DNA of 64,000 nucleotides, taken from the NCBI RefSeq assembly GCF_016634425.1, contig NZ_JAEPES010000004.1, forward strand, positions 511,033 to 575,032, in the 5' to 3' direction. Below are positions 24,157 to 32,067 of this stretch, in pieces; within the stretch, counting starts at the first letter, position 1, and every line of letters begins with the position of its first letter. Both the position numbers and the translations under genes were made by a program. This DNA comes from Lacisediminihabitans changchengi. Lineage in GTDB: Bacteria > Actinomycetota > Actinomycetes > Actinomycetales > Microbacteriaceae. Below the pieces are notes generated by a model. The model had not been told where the DNA came from and did no database searches. It saw only the letters and a program-made list of their open reading frames with translations.

Positions 24157-25587
24157 ATGGTGAGCACTTTCGGCGGTCTCAGCACCGCATACTCCGGTCT
24201 GAACGCCGCCCGCCAGGGCCTGGATGTCGTGGGGCAGAACATCGCCAACGCCACGACCGCGGGCTACACCCGTCAGCGCATCACCACCTCTGCGGTGGGG
24301 TCGCTGGCGCAGGTCGGCCCGCTGTCTGGCGGCAGCCCGCGCGTCGGACAGGGCGTCTCCGTCGACGGTGTCGCCCGCCTCGGTGACGCGTTCCTCGACG
24401 CCCGCGTGCGAATCACCGCCGCGGCCTCCGGCAATCTTGCGGTGCGCTCGAACACGTTCACCGACATCCAGGCCTCACTCAACGAGCCGGGCAAGAACGG
24501 CATCTCCGCCCAGCTCTCCAGCTTCTGGAGCGCCTGGAGCGCCGTGAGCAATCAGGCCGGGCAGGCAGCGCCGGCCGGAGTGCTGCTGCAGACCGCCACC
24601 GCACTGACGAACCAGATCGCCGCGGGATACACCGCGCTGAACGACCAGTGGACGCAGACCCGTGGCAAGCTCACCGGCATGGTCGATGAGCTCAATCAGG
24701 CTGCCACGTCGGTGGCAGCCCTCAACGGCGAAATCCGCTCCACTCTCGCCCGTGGCGGCTCGGCAAATGAGCTGATCGACCAGCGCAATCAGCTCACGAC
24801 CTCGATCGCCGCCCTCACCGGGGGCACAGTGCGGGAGCTGCCCGACGGCACCGCCGAGGTCTTGGTCGGCGGCAACGCCCTAGTTTCGGGCGACACGTCG
24901 TACCAGCTTTCCGTGTCCGGCAGCAGCACGATGGAGGGTGCGAGCGGGGCCCCGCTCACACTGCAGTGGACGGCCCGCCCGAATATCCCCGTGTCGGTTG
25001 AATCCGGTGAGATCGCCGGCGCTCTCTCGGTGCTCGCCGGCGCAAACGCCAGTGGCACCGGCGGGGCGATCGCCGAGGCCGCGGCCGGATACAACAAATT
25101 CGCCACCTACTTGGCCAACGCGGTCAATGCGGTGCACTCCGGCGGCACCACACCGAGCGGTACCACCGGCCTGAGCTTCTTCGCCGTGTCCTCCACCGGA
25201 CCGGCCGCGCTCGGGTTGAGCGTCATCCCGACCAGCGGCGCGGAAATCGCCACCGGCACCGCCGGCGCAGGTGGCAACGACGGCTCGAACGCCGCCGCCA
25301 TCGCGCACCTGGGTAGCGCCGCGGGTTCGCCAGACTCGGTCTGGTCCACCTTCGTCACCGGAATCGGCGTGGCGGCCAAGAGCGCACTGCAGCAGGCGAC
25401 CCTCGCCGACAGCGCTGCCTCCAACGCCAGCAAGGCTCAGCTCTCCAACTCCTCGGTCGACATGGACGAAGAGAACGTCAACATGCTGACCTTCCAGACC
25501 TCGTACCAGGGTGCAGCCCGCGTCATGACCTCGATCGACGAGATGCTCGACACCCTCATCAACCACACCGGAATCGTCGGGAGATAA
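24157..25587 (+). CDS. flgK: Flagellar hook-associated protein FlgK
   Basis: FlgK forms the first hook-filament junction ring. The 476-residue product starts with the axial motif STFGGLSTAYSGLNAARQGLDVVGQNIANATTAGYTRQR and ends with VDMDEENVNMLTFQTSYQGAARVMTSIDEMLDTLINHTGIVGR, the FlgK C-terminal signature. The long alpha-helical and variable regions between are intact. It is followed by flgL after 2 nt. Confidence 0.96.
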   Translation: MVSTFGGLSTAYSGLNAARQGLDVVGQNIANATTAGYTRQRITTSAVGSLAQVGPLSGGSPRVGQGVSVDGVARLGDAFLDARVRITAAASGNLAVRSNTFTDIQASLNEPGKNGISAQLSSFWSAWSAVSNQAGQAAPAGVLLQTATALTNQIAAGYTALNDQWTQTRGKLTGMVDELNQAATSVAALNGEIRSTLARGGSANELIDQRNQLTTSIAALTGGTVRELPDGTAEVLVGGNALVSGDTSYQLSVSGSSTMEGASGAPLTLQWTARPNIPVSVESGEIAGALSVLAGANASGTGGAIAEAAAGYNKFATYLANAVNAVHSGGTTPSGTTGLSFFAVSSTGPAALGLSVIPTSGAEIATGTAGAGGNDGSNAAAIAHLGSAAGSPDSVWSTFVTGIGVAAKSALQQATLADSAASNASKAQLSNSSVDMDEENVNMLTFQTSYQGAARVMTSIDEMLDTLINHTGIVGR

Positions 25588-25589
25588 CC

Positions 25590-26471
25590 GTGCTGACACG
25601 AGTGACCAGCCAGACCAGGATGCTGAACGCCCAGCACAACCTGCAGTCCAGCGCCGCCCAGTTGGCGAGGCTGCAGGATCAGTCCACCACCCTGAAGAAG
25701 ATCGCAGTGCCGTCGGATGACCCCTCCGGCACCGCCGATTCGATGCGGGTGCGTGCCGCCCAGTCGGCCAACGCCCAGTACGGTCGCAACATCGACGATG
25801 CGACCGGCTGGCTCGACACGGTCGATTCGACGTTGTCGGCGACCACCGACATCCTGCGCCGGGTTCGCGACCTCACCGTGCAGGGTGCCAGTGACGGCTC
25901 GCTGTCGGCGACCGCCAAGGAGGCGATCGCGAAGGAGCTCGAGGGGCTGAAGAGCGATCTGATGGCCAAGGCGAACACCTCGTATCTCGGCCGAACCGTC
26001 TTCGCCGGAAACTCGGATGCCGGAGTTGCGGTGAACCCGAACTACACCTTCACCGGCACCGGCAGCACGGTTCAACGCCAAATGGACGGCACGTCGAGCG
26101 TGCGCGTCGACTCCGATGGCGCCGCGGTGTTCGGCTCCGGCGCGACCTCGGTGTTCGCACTGCTCGACACGATCGTCAGCGACCTGCGCACCGGTGTGAA
26201 CGTCGGCCCGCAGTTGGCCAACATCGACAGCGCAATGACGGCGGTGAGCACGGAGCAGAGCAGCGTCGGTGCTCGTCAGCTTCAGGTGGAACGAGCAAAA
26301 GGATTGAACGTGGCAGCGACAGGAACCCTCGAGGCGAAGCGGGCCGACGTCGAAGACGTCGACATCGCAGAGATGGTGCTGCAGCTCAAGCAGCAGGAGG
26401 TCACCTACCAATCAGCATTGGCGGTCACCTCGCGCACCCTGCAGCCCACCCTGATGGACTTTCTGCGATGA
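25590..26471 (+). CDS. flgL: Flagellar hook-associated protein FlgL
   Basis: FlgL forms the second junction ring between FlgK and flagellin. The 293-residue product starts at GTG with TRVTSQTRMLNAQHNLQSSAAQLARLQDQSTTLKKIAVPSDDPSGTADSMRVRA, the flagellin-like FlgL N-terminus, and ends with ADVEDVDIAEMVLQLKQQEVTYQSALAVTSRTLQPTLMDFLR. Its stop overlaps the fliW start. Confidence 0.95.
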   Translation: MLTRVTSQTRMLNAQHNLQSSAAQLARLQDQSTTLKKIAVPSDDPSGTADSMRVRAAQSANAQYGRNIDDATGWLDTVDSTLSATTDILRRVRDLTVQGASDGSLSATAKEAIAKELEGLKSDLMAKANTSYLGRTVFAGNSDAGVAVNPNYTFTGTGSTVQRQMDGTSSVRVDSDGAAVFGSGATSVFALLDTIVSDLRTGVNVGPQLANIDSAMTAVSTEQSSVGARQLQVERAKGLNVAATGTLEAKRADVEDVDIAEMVLQLKQQEVTYQSALAVTSRTLQPTLMDFLR

Positions 26472-26851
26472 GCACGAGCCTGAGCTTCGTCGCTCCCCTG
26501 CCGGGCTTTGCCCCCTTCACCGACTTCACCCTCGACGATATCGAGGGTGCGAGCGGCCTGTACTCGCTCCGCGCAGTCGGCAACGACAGCATCCGTCTGT
26601 TCGTGCTCGACGCTTCTGTCTACATCCCCGACTACGCGCCGGAGCTCTCTGACGAGCAGTGCGGCACGCTCGGCGTGACCCAGCCCGAAGATGCCATCGT
26701 GCTCGTGGTGGCGAATCCCGGCGAAAGTGGAACCAGCATGAACCTGATGGCACCGATCGTGGTCAACAGCCACACCGGGTCCTCGGCTCAGTTCATCCTG
26801 GAGAACCAGGACTGGCCGTTGCGCGCGGAGCTGACGGCCCGCTCGGCGTAG
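26468..26851 (+). CDS. fliW: Flagellar assembly factor FliW
   Basis: FliW binds flagellin and, in Bacillus, antagonises the RNA-binding repressor CsrA. The 127-residue product has the family pattern SFVAPLPGFAPFTDFTLDDIEGASGLYSLRAV, a central VYIPDYAPEL segment, and the conserved C-terminal MNLMAPIVVNSHTGSSAQFILENQDWPLRAEL. It overlaps flgL by ATGA. The csrA gene that usually follows fliW is not here: the next gene is convergent. Confidence 0.93.
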   Translation: MSTSLSFVAPLPGFAPFTDFTLDDIEGASGLYSLRAVGNDSIRLFVLDASVYIPDYAPELSDEQCGTLGVTQPEDAIVLVVANPGESGTSMNLMAPIVVNSHTGSSAQFILENQDWPLRAELTARSA

Positions 26852-26868
26852 CCCGCGAGTACTTGGCC

Positions 26869-26903
26869 GGTTGAGTAGCCGTATCGACACCCGCTACTCG
26901 ACC
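26869..26903. repeat. Inverted repeat of the GGTTGAGTAG family between convergent genes
   Basis: Arms GGTTGAGTAGC (26869-26879) and GCTACTCGACC (26893-26903) pair over 11 positions with one G:T-type mismatch, around CCGTATCGACACC. The same GGTTGAGTAG...CGTATCGA words recur at 48158-48256. It sits between the convergent fliW and DinB-family genes and may act as a bidirectional terminator. Confidence 0.65.
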
Positions 26904-26916
26904 AACGAATGTCGCA

Positions 26917-27432
26917 TCAGCGCACGTCCCAGAGGTGATGAATCGGGTCGTGGATGAAGTATTTCGCCAGCGTCTCGGTGGTGAACGCCGCGCCGTCTCC
27001 GCGCAGCCCGCGGCGCTGCCAGGCATCCGCCGGAACCGCCTCGAAGGCCGCGGCGAGAACGGATGCCGCCTCCACCAGTTCCACGCCCACCGTCGCCGGA
27101 TCCTGCTCGCCGTACCGTTGGGCGACAGCCGTCGCATCCTGGTCCCAGTTCTCGAACTCGGGCTCGTCCTCCTCGAGGATCAGCGCAAGACGGGTAGCGA
27201 AGATGCGGAACACGTCGCGCACGTGGGCCGCGTATTCCAGGGGCGACCACGTGCTGTCGTCCGGCCGCACCGCGACATCCGCTCGCTCGAGCACGGCCGG
27301 CCAGGCCGCGGCATTGGCCCGGATCATGTCGGGCACGTCGGCGACCGTGATGGTCGAGGCGTCGTAGCCACAGTCGGGGCACGGGGCTTCGAGCACCCAG
27401 GTCCAGTTCTTGGTGTCGGGGACGATCGGCAT
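26917..27432 (-). CDS. DinB-family protein
   Basis: DinB/DUF664-type four-helix proteins bind metal and often act as thiol-dependent transferases; the substrate here is unknown. With the ATG at 27430-27432 the product has 171 residues and starts MPIVPDTKNWTWVLEAPCPDCGYDAS. Candidate metal ligands are the histidines in LEYAAHVRDVFRIFA and YFIHDPIHHLWDVR, spaced as in the family. ATGs at 27450 and 27486 are alternatives, but the latter would overlap the divergent gene that starts at 27477. Confidence 0.8.
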   Translation of the reverse strand: MPIVPDTKNWTWVLEAPCPDCGYDASTITVADVPDMIRANAAAWPAVLERADVAVRPDDSTWSPLEYAAHVRDVFRIFATRLALILEEDEPEFENWDQDATAVAQRYGEQDPATVGVELVEAASVLAAAFEAVPADAWQRRGLRGDGAAFTTETLAKYFIHDPIHHLWDVR

Positions 27433-27476
27433 GAAACCATGGTCCCCCATCGGCTGCGCCCAGTACCGTAGATTTC

Positions 27477-27773
27477 GTGCCAACATTCGAACCCGATGTC
27501 GTCGCCGCCATCCTGAAGCACATGAACGGCGACCACGTCGACGACAACCTGCTGATCGTGCGCGCCTTCGTCGACCCAGCGGCCACCACCGCCTCGATGA
27601 CCGGCTTCGACGGTGACGGCGGTCTCTGGACCTACCGCACCCCCGCCGGCGAGTTCGTCAGCCGAGTACCGTGGCGCGAACCGATCAGCGAGCGCGCCCA
27701 GGTGCGGGCCGAGGTGGTCTCTCTGTACGAGCGCGCAGCCACCCAGCTCGGCGTCGAACAGCGGCCCCATTGA
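27477..27773 (+). CDS. DUF2470 domain protein (HugZ-like C-terminal domain)
   Basis: The 98-residue product starts at GTG and consists of one DUF2470-type domain: VVAAILKHMNGDHVDDNLLIVRAF, where the MNGDHxDDN motif is the hallmark. The domain is found at the C-terminus of HugZ-type heme-degrading proteins and alone near iron/heme genes in actinobacteria. A heme oxygenase gene lies 1 kb downstream. The start is divergent from the DinB gene. Confidence 0.8.
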   Translation: MPTFEPDVVAAILKHMNGDHVDDNLLIVRAFVDPAATTASMTGFDGDGGLWTYRTPAGEFVSRVPWREPISERAQVRAEVVSLYERAATQLGVEQRPH

Positions 27774-28204
27774 GCGAGGTCACGGCCCAGATCTCGCCCG
27801 CCGGCTCTGCCAACCGGATGCTCGCGGTCGTTCTCGGCGCGCTCTACGTCGTTCTCGGTGCGCTCGGGTTTGCCAGCACCGGCGGGGTCGGATTCTTCAG
27901 CACCCAGGGCGGACTGCTGCTCGGCATCTTCGAGGTCAATGACTTCCACAACATCGCCCACCTCGTCATCGGCGCCGCTCTCGTGATGGCCGGACTCTCC
28001 GGCCGTGCCGCCGCGCTCATGCTCAACCGCATCGTCGGCACGCTGTATCTGCTCATCGGGCTCGCCGGACTGTACGTCGTCGGCACTCCGCTCAACGTAT
28101 TGGCGCTCAACCTGCAAGACCACGTGCTGCATTTCGCCAGCGCGATTCTGTTGCTCGCGGCATCCCTCGGCACGGAGCAGCCCGCGGGCCCGCGCCGCGG
28201 CTGA
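27770..28204 (+). CDS. DUF4383-type four-helix membrane protein
   Basis: Start chosen at a TTG that overlaps the previous stop (TTGA), giving 144 residues. Four hydrophobic segments are visible: MLAVVLGALYVVLGALGF, the IAHLVIGAALVMAGLSG region, LNRIVGTLYLLIGLAGLYVV and VLHFASAILLLAASL. The VNDFHNIAHLVIG motif with its histidines is typical of DUF4383. Function is unknown. Coupled to the DUF2470 gene. Confidence 0.7.
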   Translation: MSEVTAQISPAGSANRMLAVVLGALYVVLGALGFASTGGVGFFSTQGGLLLGIFEVNDFHNIAHLVIGAALVMAGLSGRAAALMLNRIVGTLYLLIGLAGLYVVGTPLNVLALNLQDHVLHFASAILLLAASLGTEQPAGPRRG

Positions 28205-28207
28205 CGG

Positions 28208-28729
28208 ATGTCGCCCGTCACCCGCAGCTGGCTGGCCTTCGCCGCCATCGGCGCGGCCCTCATCCACATTGCCCTGAGCCTCGGAGCACCGGGGCCGTTC
28301 GCCGTGGGTCTCGTGCTGCTCGCGCTGTTCGAACTGCTCTGGGGTGTCGCCTGCCTGTCCCGTGATCGACTCGTGCTTCCCCAGGCCGCGAGGGCGGTCG
28401 CGCTCGTACCCGCCCTGATCTGGGCGCTGCTCTTGGTGATCGGCGCGGCGCTCGGTTCGCCGGACGTCGCCGCTCCCCTGGCGTTCGTGCCGATGGGCAC
28501 GGCCACCGCGTTCGAGCTGGCTATCGCGATTGTGCTGAGCGTTCGGTTGCGCAGCCCCAGGGCGAATGTCGATCGGGTGAATGTCGATCGCGGCGGAGCT
28601 CGCTCGTTGCTCGCCATCGTCGTGGGTGCGCTCGTCATTGCGGCCCTCACCGCCCCGGCCCTCGCCTTCACCCAGGCCGGCGTTGCCGCGCCCTCCGAGC
28701 TGCAGTTTCCGGGGCATCCCGACCACTGA
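28208..28729 (+). CDS. Membrane protein of unknown function
   Basis: The 173-residue product has about five hydrophobic helices (starting WLAFAAIGAALIHIALSL) and no catalytic motif I recognise. It begins 3 nt after the DUF4383 stop, so the three genes 27477-28729 look like one transcript. Residues 118-128 contain a short repeated VNVDR. A single His in the first helix (ALIHIAL) could be a ligand, but this is speculative. Confidence 0.65.
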   Translation: MSPVTRSWLAFAAIGAALIHIALSLGAPGPFAVGLVLLALFELLWGVACLSRDRLVLPQAARAVALVPALIWALLLVIGAALGSPDVAAPLAFVPMGTATAFELAIAIVLSVRLRSPRANVDRVNVDRGGARSLLAIVVGALVIAALTAPALAFTQAGVAAPSELQFPGHPDH

Positions 28730-28782
28730 TTCTTCGCCGATTGCCAGGGAGAACGGATGTCACCGGCGCAGGCCACCCCCTA

Positions 28783-28802
28783 AACTAAGGGTCACCTTAC
28801 CT
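28783..28802. promoter_or_regulatory. IdeR/DtxR-like iron box upstream of the heme oxygenase
   Basis: The centre is a perfect inverted repeat TAAGG-GTCA-CCTTA (28786-28799) within AACTAAGGGTCACCTTACCT. It resembles the DtxR/IdeR 19-bp operator (TTAGGTTAGSCTAACCTAA class) in layout though not base for base. It is 17-36 nt upstream of the heme oxygenase start, a typical repressor position. Confidence 0.6.
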
Positions 28803-28818
28803 ACCGTTCGGAGTGCCC

Positions 28819-29466
28819 ATGCCTGACGTCATTCCCTTCTCGCAGGCGCTGCGCGAGCGCACCTGGTCGAGCCACGGTGACAGCGAGGGCGCCGATTTCA
28901 TGACCGATCTGATGTCGGGCCGCGGCACGCGCGAGGATTACATCGCCCTGGTGGCCCAGCACTTCTTCATCTACGAGGCACTCGAGGCCGCAGCGGATGT
29001 CATGGCCGACAACCCGGTCGCGGCCCCATTCATCTCGCCTCACCTCACTAGGCTGCCGGCGATCGAGGCGGACCTCGAGTTTTTGCTCGGTGCGGCCTGG
29101 CGCACGGCCATCACGCCGCTCCCCACCACACAGCGCTACGTCGAGCGCATCTCCGGTGTCGCCGCGGGCTGGCCCGGCGGATTTATCGCGCACCACTACA
29201 CGCGGTACCTCGGCGACCTCTCGGGCGGCCAGGTCATCCGCTCCCTCATGCAGCGCCAGTTCGGCTTCGAGACCAACGGCGTCGGCTTCTACCTGTTCGA
29301 CGAGATCGCCAGCCCGAAGCGGTTCAAGGAGACTTACCGCGACCAGTTGGATGCCGTGACCTGGGACTCCGACGAACGCGACCGCGTCATCGACGAGGTG
29401 CTCATCGCGTATCGCTTCAACACGGAGCTGTTCGTCGACCTGGCCCGCGCGAAGGTCGTCGCCTAG
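28819..29466 (+). CDS. hmuO: Biliverdin-producing heme oxygenase
   Basis: Heme oxygenase opens heme to biliverdin, CO and ferrous iron, used for iron scavenging. The 215-residue product (ATG preceded by TTCGGAG) has the likely proximal heme ligand His19 in RERTWSSHGDSEGADFM, the FFIYEALE helix, and the distal-helix signature HHYTRYLGDLSGGQVIRSL near residue 128-146. Length matches bacterial HmuO (about 215). The iron box upstream suggests derepression under iron limitation. No heme transporter is encoded beside it. Confidence 0.95.
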   Translation: MPDVIPFSQALRERTWSSHGDSEGADFMTDLMSGRGTREDYIALVAQHFFIYEALEAAADVMADNPVAAPFISPHLTRLPAIEADLEFLLGAAWRTAITPLPTTQRYVERISGVAAGWPGGFIAHHYTRYLGDLSGGQVIRSLMQRQFGFETNGVGFYLFDEIASPKRFKETYRDQLDAVTWDSDERDRVIDEVLIAYRFNTELFVDLARAKVVA

Positions 29467-29492
29467 CCACCCCAGCACTCCGTTGCGCCCGT

Positions 29493-29534
29493 TTGTGCGG
29501 GTTGTGCCTGCTCGGGCAGGCACAACCCGCACAA
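29493..29534. terminator. Perfect 19-bp stem-loop downstream of the heme oxygenase
   Basis: Arms 29493-29511 (TTGTGCGGGTTGTGCCTGC) and 29516-29534 are perfectly complementary around a TCGG loop. It lies between convergent genes (heme oxygenase and helicase) 26 nt past the first stop. There is no long T-run, but a 19-bp GC-rich stem with a tetraloop probably stops transcription from both sides. Confidence 0.65.
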
Positions 29535-29561
29535 GACGGCACAAGTTCGACCAGCGCGGTA

Positions 29562-29582
29562 GTAACCGACCGGGTCGGTTAC
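29562..29582. repeat. 21-bp perfect palindrome, operator-like
   Basis: GTAACCGACC-G-GGTCGGTTAC. Such 10-bp half-sites with a one-base centre are typical of TetR-family operators, yet no gene starts nearby: it lies in the convergent gap between the heme oxygenase and helicase genes. It could be part of the terminator region or a leftover operator. Confidence 0.5.
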
Positions 29583-29604
29583 AGTCATGGACCCCATAAC
29601 CGAG

Positions 29605-30927
29605 CTAGCCGGTTACCCCGGATTCGCGGGCCTCGAGCGCCGGCACGGCGGATGCCCGACTCATGAACCGCTGCACGTCGGGGTCGACGCGGATATCACT
29701 CGGCCGCAGCGGACGGGTGAGGTACAGCCCGTCGAGAGCGGTGATGCGGCTGAGCGCGACGTAGGTCTGACCTGCACTGAACACCCCGGAGCCGAGGTCG
29801 ACTATGGCGCGGTCGTAGGTCTTGCCCTGCGACTTGTGGATGGTGACCGCCCAGGCCAAGCGCAACGGAAACTGGGTGAACTCGGCGACGATGTCTTTAC
29901 GCAGTTGCTTGGTGCTGGGCGAGTAGGTGTACTTGAACTTCTCCCAGATGGCCGGCTGCACCTCGTGCTCCTCGCCGTCGACCTCCACGAACACCGTGGA
30001 GGAGATCTTGGTGACCGTGCCGACCGTGCCGTTCACCCAGCGCTGACCGCCCTCGCCGTTGCCGGTGTCATTGCGCAGGAACATCACCCGCGCACCCACC
30101 TTCAGATCGAGCGACTCATCGGCGGGAAAACCACGCCCGGCGAAGTCACCACTCACCTCGGCCTTCGCGGTCTTCGCCTTGCCGGTCAGGCGACCGAGCT
30201 CCAGCGCGTTGATGCGCGTCACCGTGTCGTTACGGGTGGCCAGAGTGATGGCGCCGTCGGTGGGCGCCGGCCGCGCACCGACCGAGTTGAGCCGCCCTGC
30301 CATTTCCGCGGTGACCTGCCCATGCCGCACACCATTCAGCAGGTACTTGAACTCCCCCTCGTGCTGCCGGTGAATGGTGGTGAGCTCGAAGATTCGCAGG
30401 TCGGCGTCATCCCAGACCTTCGCATCGAAGAACCACATCGACCGGTACTGGTCGGTGAAGTACGCCCGCTCGTCTTCATCGCCGGGCACGGGCGCCAATT
30501 GATACGGATCCCCGAACAGCACGACCTGCACGCCACCGAAGGGGTCGCGCGGCTTCTGCCGTGCCTGCCGCAGACTGCGATCGATGGCATCCACGAGGTC
30601 GGCATTGACCATCGACACCTCATCGATCACCAGGGTGTCGATAGTGTTCAGCAGCTTCTTCAGTTCTGCCGTCTGCTCGATCTTGTGGTCGGCGATGACC
30701 CCGATCGGCAGCCGGAACAGCGAATGGATGGTCTGCCCGCCCACGTTGAGTGCCGCAACACCGGTCGGGGCGCAGATGACCACCTGCTTGTCGGTATTCC
30801 ACGACAGGTGGTTGAGCAGCGTCGATTTTCCGGTGCCAGCACGCCCCGTGACGAAGATGTTCTCGCGCGTCTTCTCGATCGCTTCGAACACCGCGGCCTG
30901 CTCCGCAGAGAGGGTGAAGTCGCTCAC
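29605..30927 (-). CDS. PIF1/RecD-like superfamily 1 DNA helicase
   Basis: An ATP-dependent 5'-3' helicase of the PIF1-RecD group. The GTG at 30925-30927 preceded by GAGAGGAG gives 440 residues. Motif I (Walker A) is GRAGTGKST (residues 28-36), motif Ia is APTGVAA, motif II is LVIDEVSM, motif III is VVLFGDPYQLAPV, motif IV/V region is VGARVMFLRND, and motif VI is WAVTIHKSQGKTYDRAIVDLG with YVALSRI. There is no extra nuclease domain. Role in repair or replication is inferred from the family. Confidence 0.88.
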   Translation of the reverse strand: MSDFTLSAEQAAVFEAIEKTRENIFVTGRAGTGKSTLLNHLSWNTDKQVVICAPTGVAALNVGGQTIHSLFRLPIGVIADHKIEQTAELKKLLNTIDTLVIDEVSMVNADLVDAIDRSLRQARQKPRDPFGGVQVVLFGDPYQLAPVPGDEDERAYFTDQYRSMWFFDAKVWDDADLRIFELTTIHRQHEGEFKYLLNGVRHGQVTAEMAGRLNSVGARPAPTDGAITLATRNDTVTRINALELGRLTGKAKTAKAEVSGDFAGRGFPADESLDLKVGARVMFLRNDTGNGEGGQRWVNGTVGTVTKISSTVFVEVDGEEHEVQPAIWEKFKYTYSPSTKQLRKDIVAEFTQFPLRLAWAVTIHKSQGKTYDRAIVDLGSGVFSAGQTYVALSRITALDGLYLTRPLRPSDIRVDPDVQRFMSRASAVPALEARESGVTG

Positions 30928-31074
30928 GAAGCTCCTCTCGCCGGGCTCGGACGTGTCGGGATGCCGACCGGCCCGCACAGCCTCTCCAATCTACCCGCGA
31001 CATCCGTGCCCCCGGTCCGCGCCGCACGCCCCTGTGAGTGAACGGCGCCAAGCCCGCCCACTTAGGATGTGGAC

Positions 31075-32037
31075 ATGCGGCGCAGGGGGTTCACCACGTG
31101 GATCGTGCTGGGCGGGGTGCTCGTCGCCGCCTTCGTCGTCACCGTGACGACACTCAACCTCACGCTGTACAGCGCGAACGGGTTCGTCGGCTCCTACCTC
31201 TCGGCCCTCGCGCGGCACGATGTCGCCGACGCCTTGAGAACGCCGGGCGTCACCGCCCCGCGGAACGCGTCGCGTGCGCTGCTGCGATCGGATGCCATGG
31301 CCGAGCTGTCCGACATCCGTTTCGTCTCCGACAGCACGACCTCCACGGGCGCCCACCGGGTCACCGTGTCGTACCGCCTCGGCGACACCGCCGGTCGCTC
31401 GACATTCGAGGTGCGGCGCGATGGCAGCCATCTCGGGCTGTTCTCTGCCTGGCGGTTCGCCGCCACTCCGGTCAGTGCGCTGCACGTCACTGTCGACCAC
31501 GCCGCGAGCTTCGTCGCCAACGGACTGCCCGAGAACCCGACGAACGGTGACGGCACCTATCTCGTGTTGACGCCGGCGGCGATCACCCTCTCGCACGCGT
31601 CTGCGTACCTCACAGCCGCGCCGACAACGGTGTTGGTCGACGATCCGGGCGTAGTTGCACCGGCCACGGTCGAGGTGCGGGCGAGTGCCGCCTTCGTGAA
31701 GGCCGTGCAGAAGCAGCTGGATGCGCAGCTGGCCTCCTGCGTGAAGCAGACCGTGCTCCAACCGACCGGGTGCCCGATGGGCCAGCAGATCCGCGATCGG
31801 GTTCAAGACACCCCCACCTGGTCGATGGTGAAGCTGCCCGTGGTCACGATCGCCGCGGCGGGCGGGATCGGCAATTGGGCGGTCCCCCCGACCGAGGGAA
31901 CCGCGCACCTAAAGGTCACGGTCAAGTCGATCTTCGACGGAACGGTGTCGGTCTTCGATGAGGACGTGCCATTTTCGGTCGCCTACGCGATCATGATCGC
32001 GGGCGACGGCAGCCTGCAGATCACCGCGCAGTATTAG
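31075..32037 (+). CDS. Membrane-anchored protein of unknown function
   Basis: The ATG at 31075, preceded by TTAGGA, gives 320 residues; a GTG six bases upstream is too close to the ribosome site. One N-terminal hydrophobic helix (TWIVLGGVLVAAFVVTVTTL) follows a short basic MRRRGF; the remaining ~290 residues are predicted outside the membrane, beta-rich, with two cysteines in SCVKQTVLQPTGC that could form a disulfide. I recognise no domain. It stands alone between a divergent helicase gene and a convergent gene. Confidence 0.7.
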   Translation: MRRRGFTTWIVLGGVLVAAFVVTVTTLNLTLYSANGFVGSYLSALARHDVADALRTPGVTAPRNASRALLRSDAMAELSDIRFVSDSTTSTGAHRVTVSYRLGDTAGRSTFEVRRDGSHLGLFSAWRFAATPVSALHVTVDHAASFVANGLPENPTNGDGTYLVLTPAAITLSHASAYLTAAPTTVLVDDPGVVAPATVEVRASAAFVKAVQKQLDAQLASCVKQTVLQPTGCPMGQQIRDRVQDTPTWSMVKLPVVTIAAAGGIGNWAVPPTEGTAHLKVTVKSIFDGTVSVFDEDVPFSVAYAIMIAGDGSLQITAQY

Positions 32038-32067
32038 CGCGTGGAACTCGCGCGTACTGAATGCCGC

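Noticed and set aside
26852..26916. csrA after fliW
   Set aside because: The 65-nt gap is too short and contains an inverted repeat, not a reading frame.
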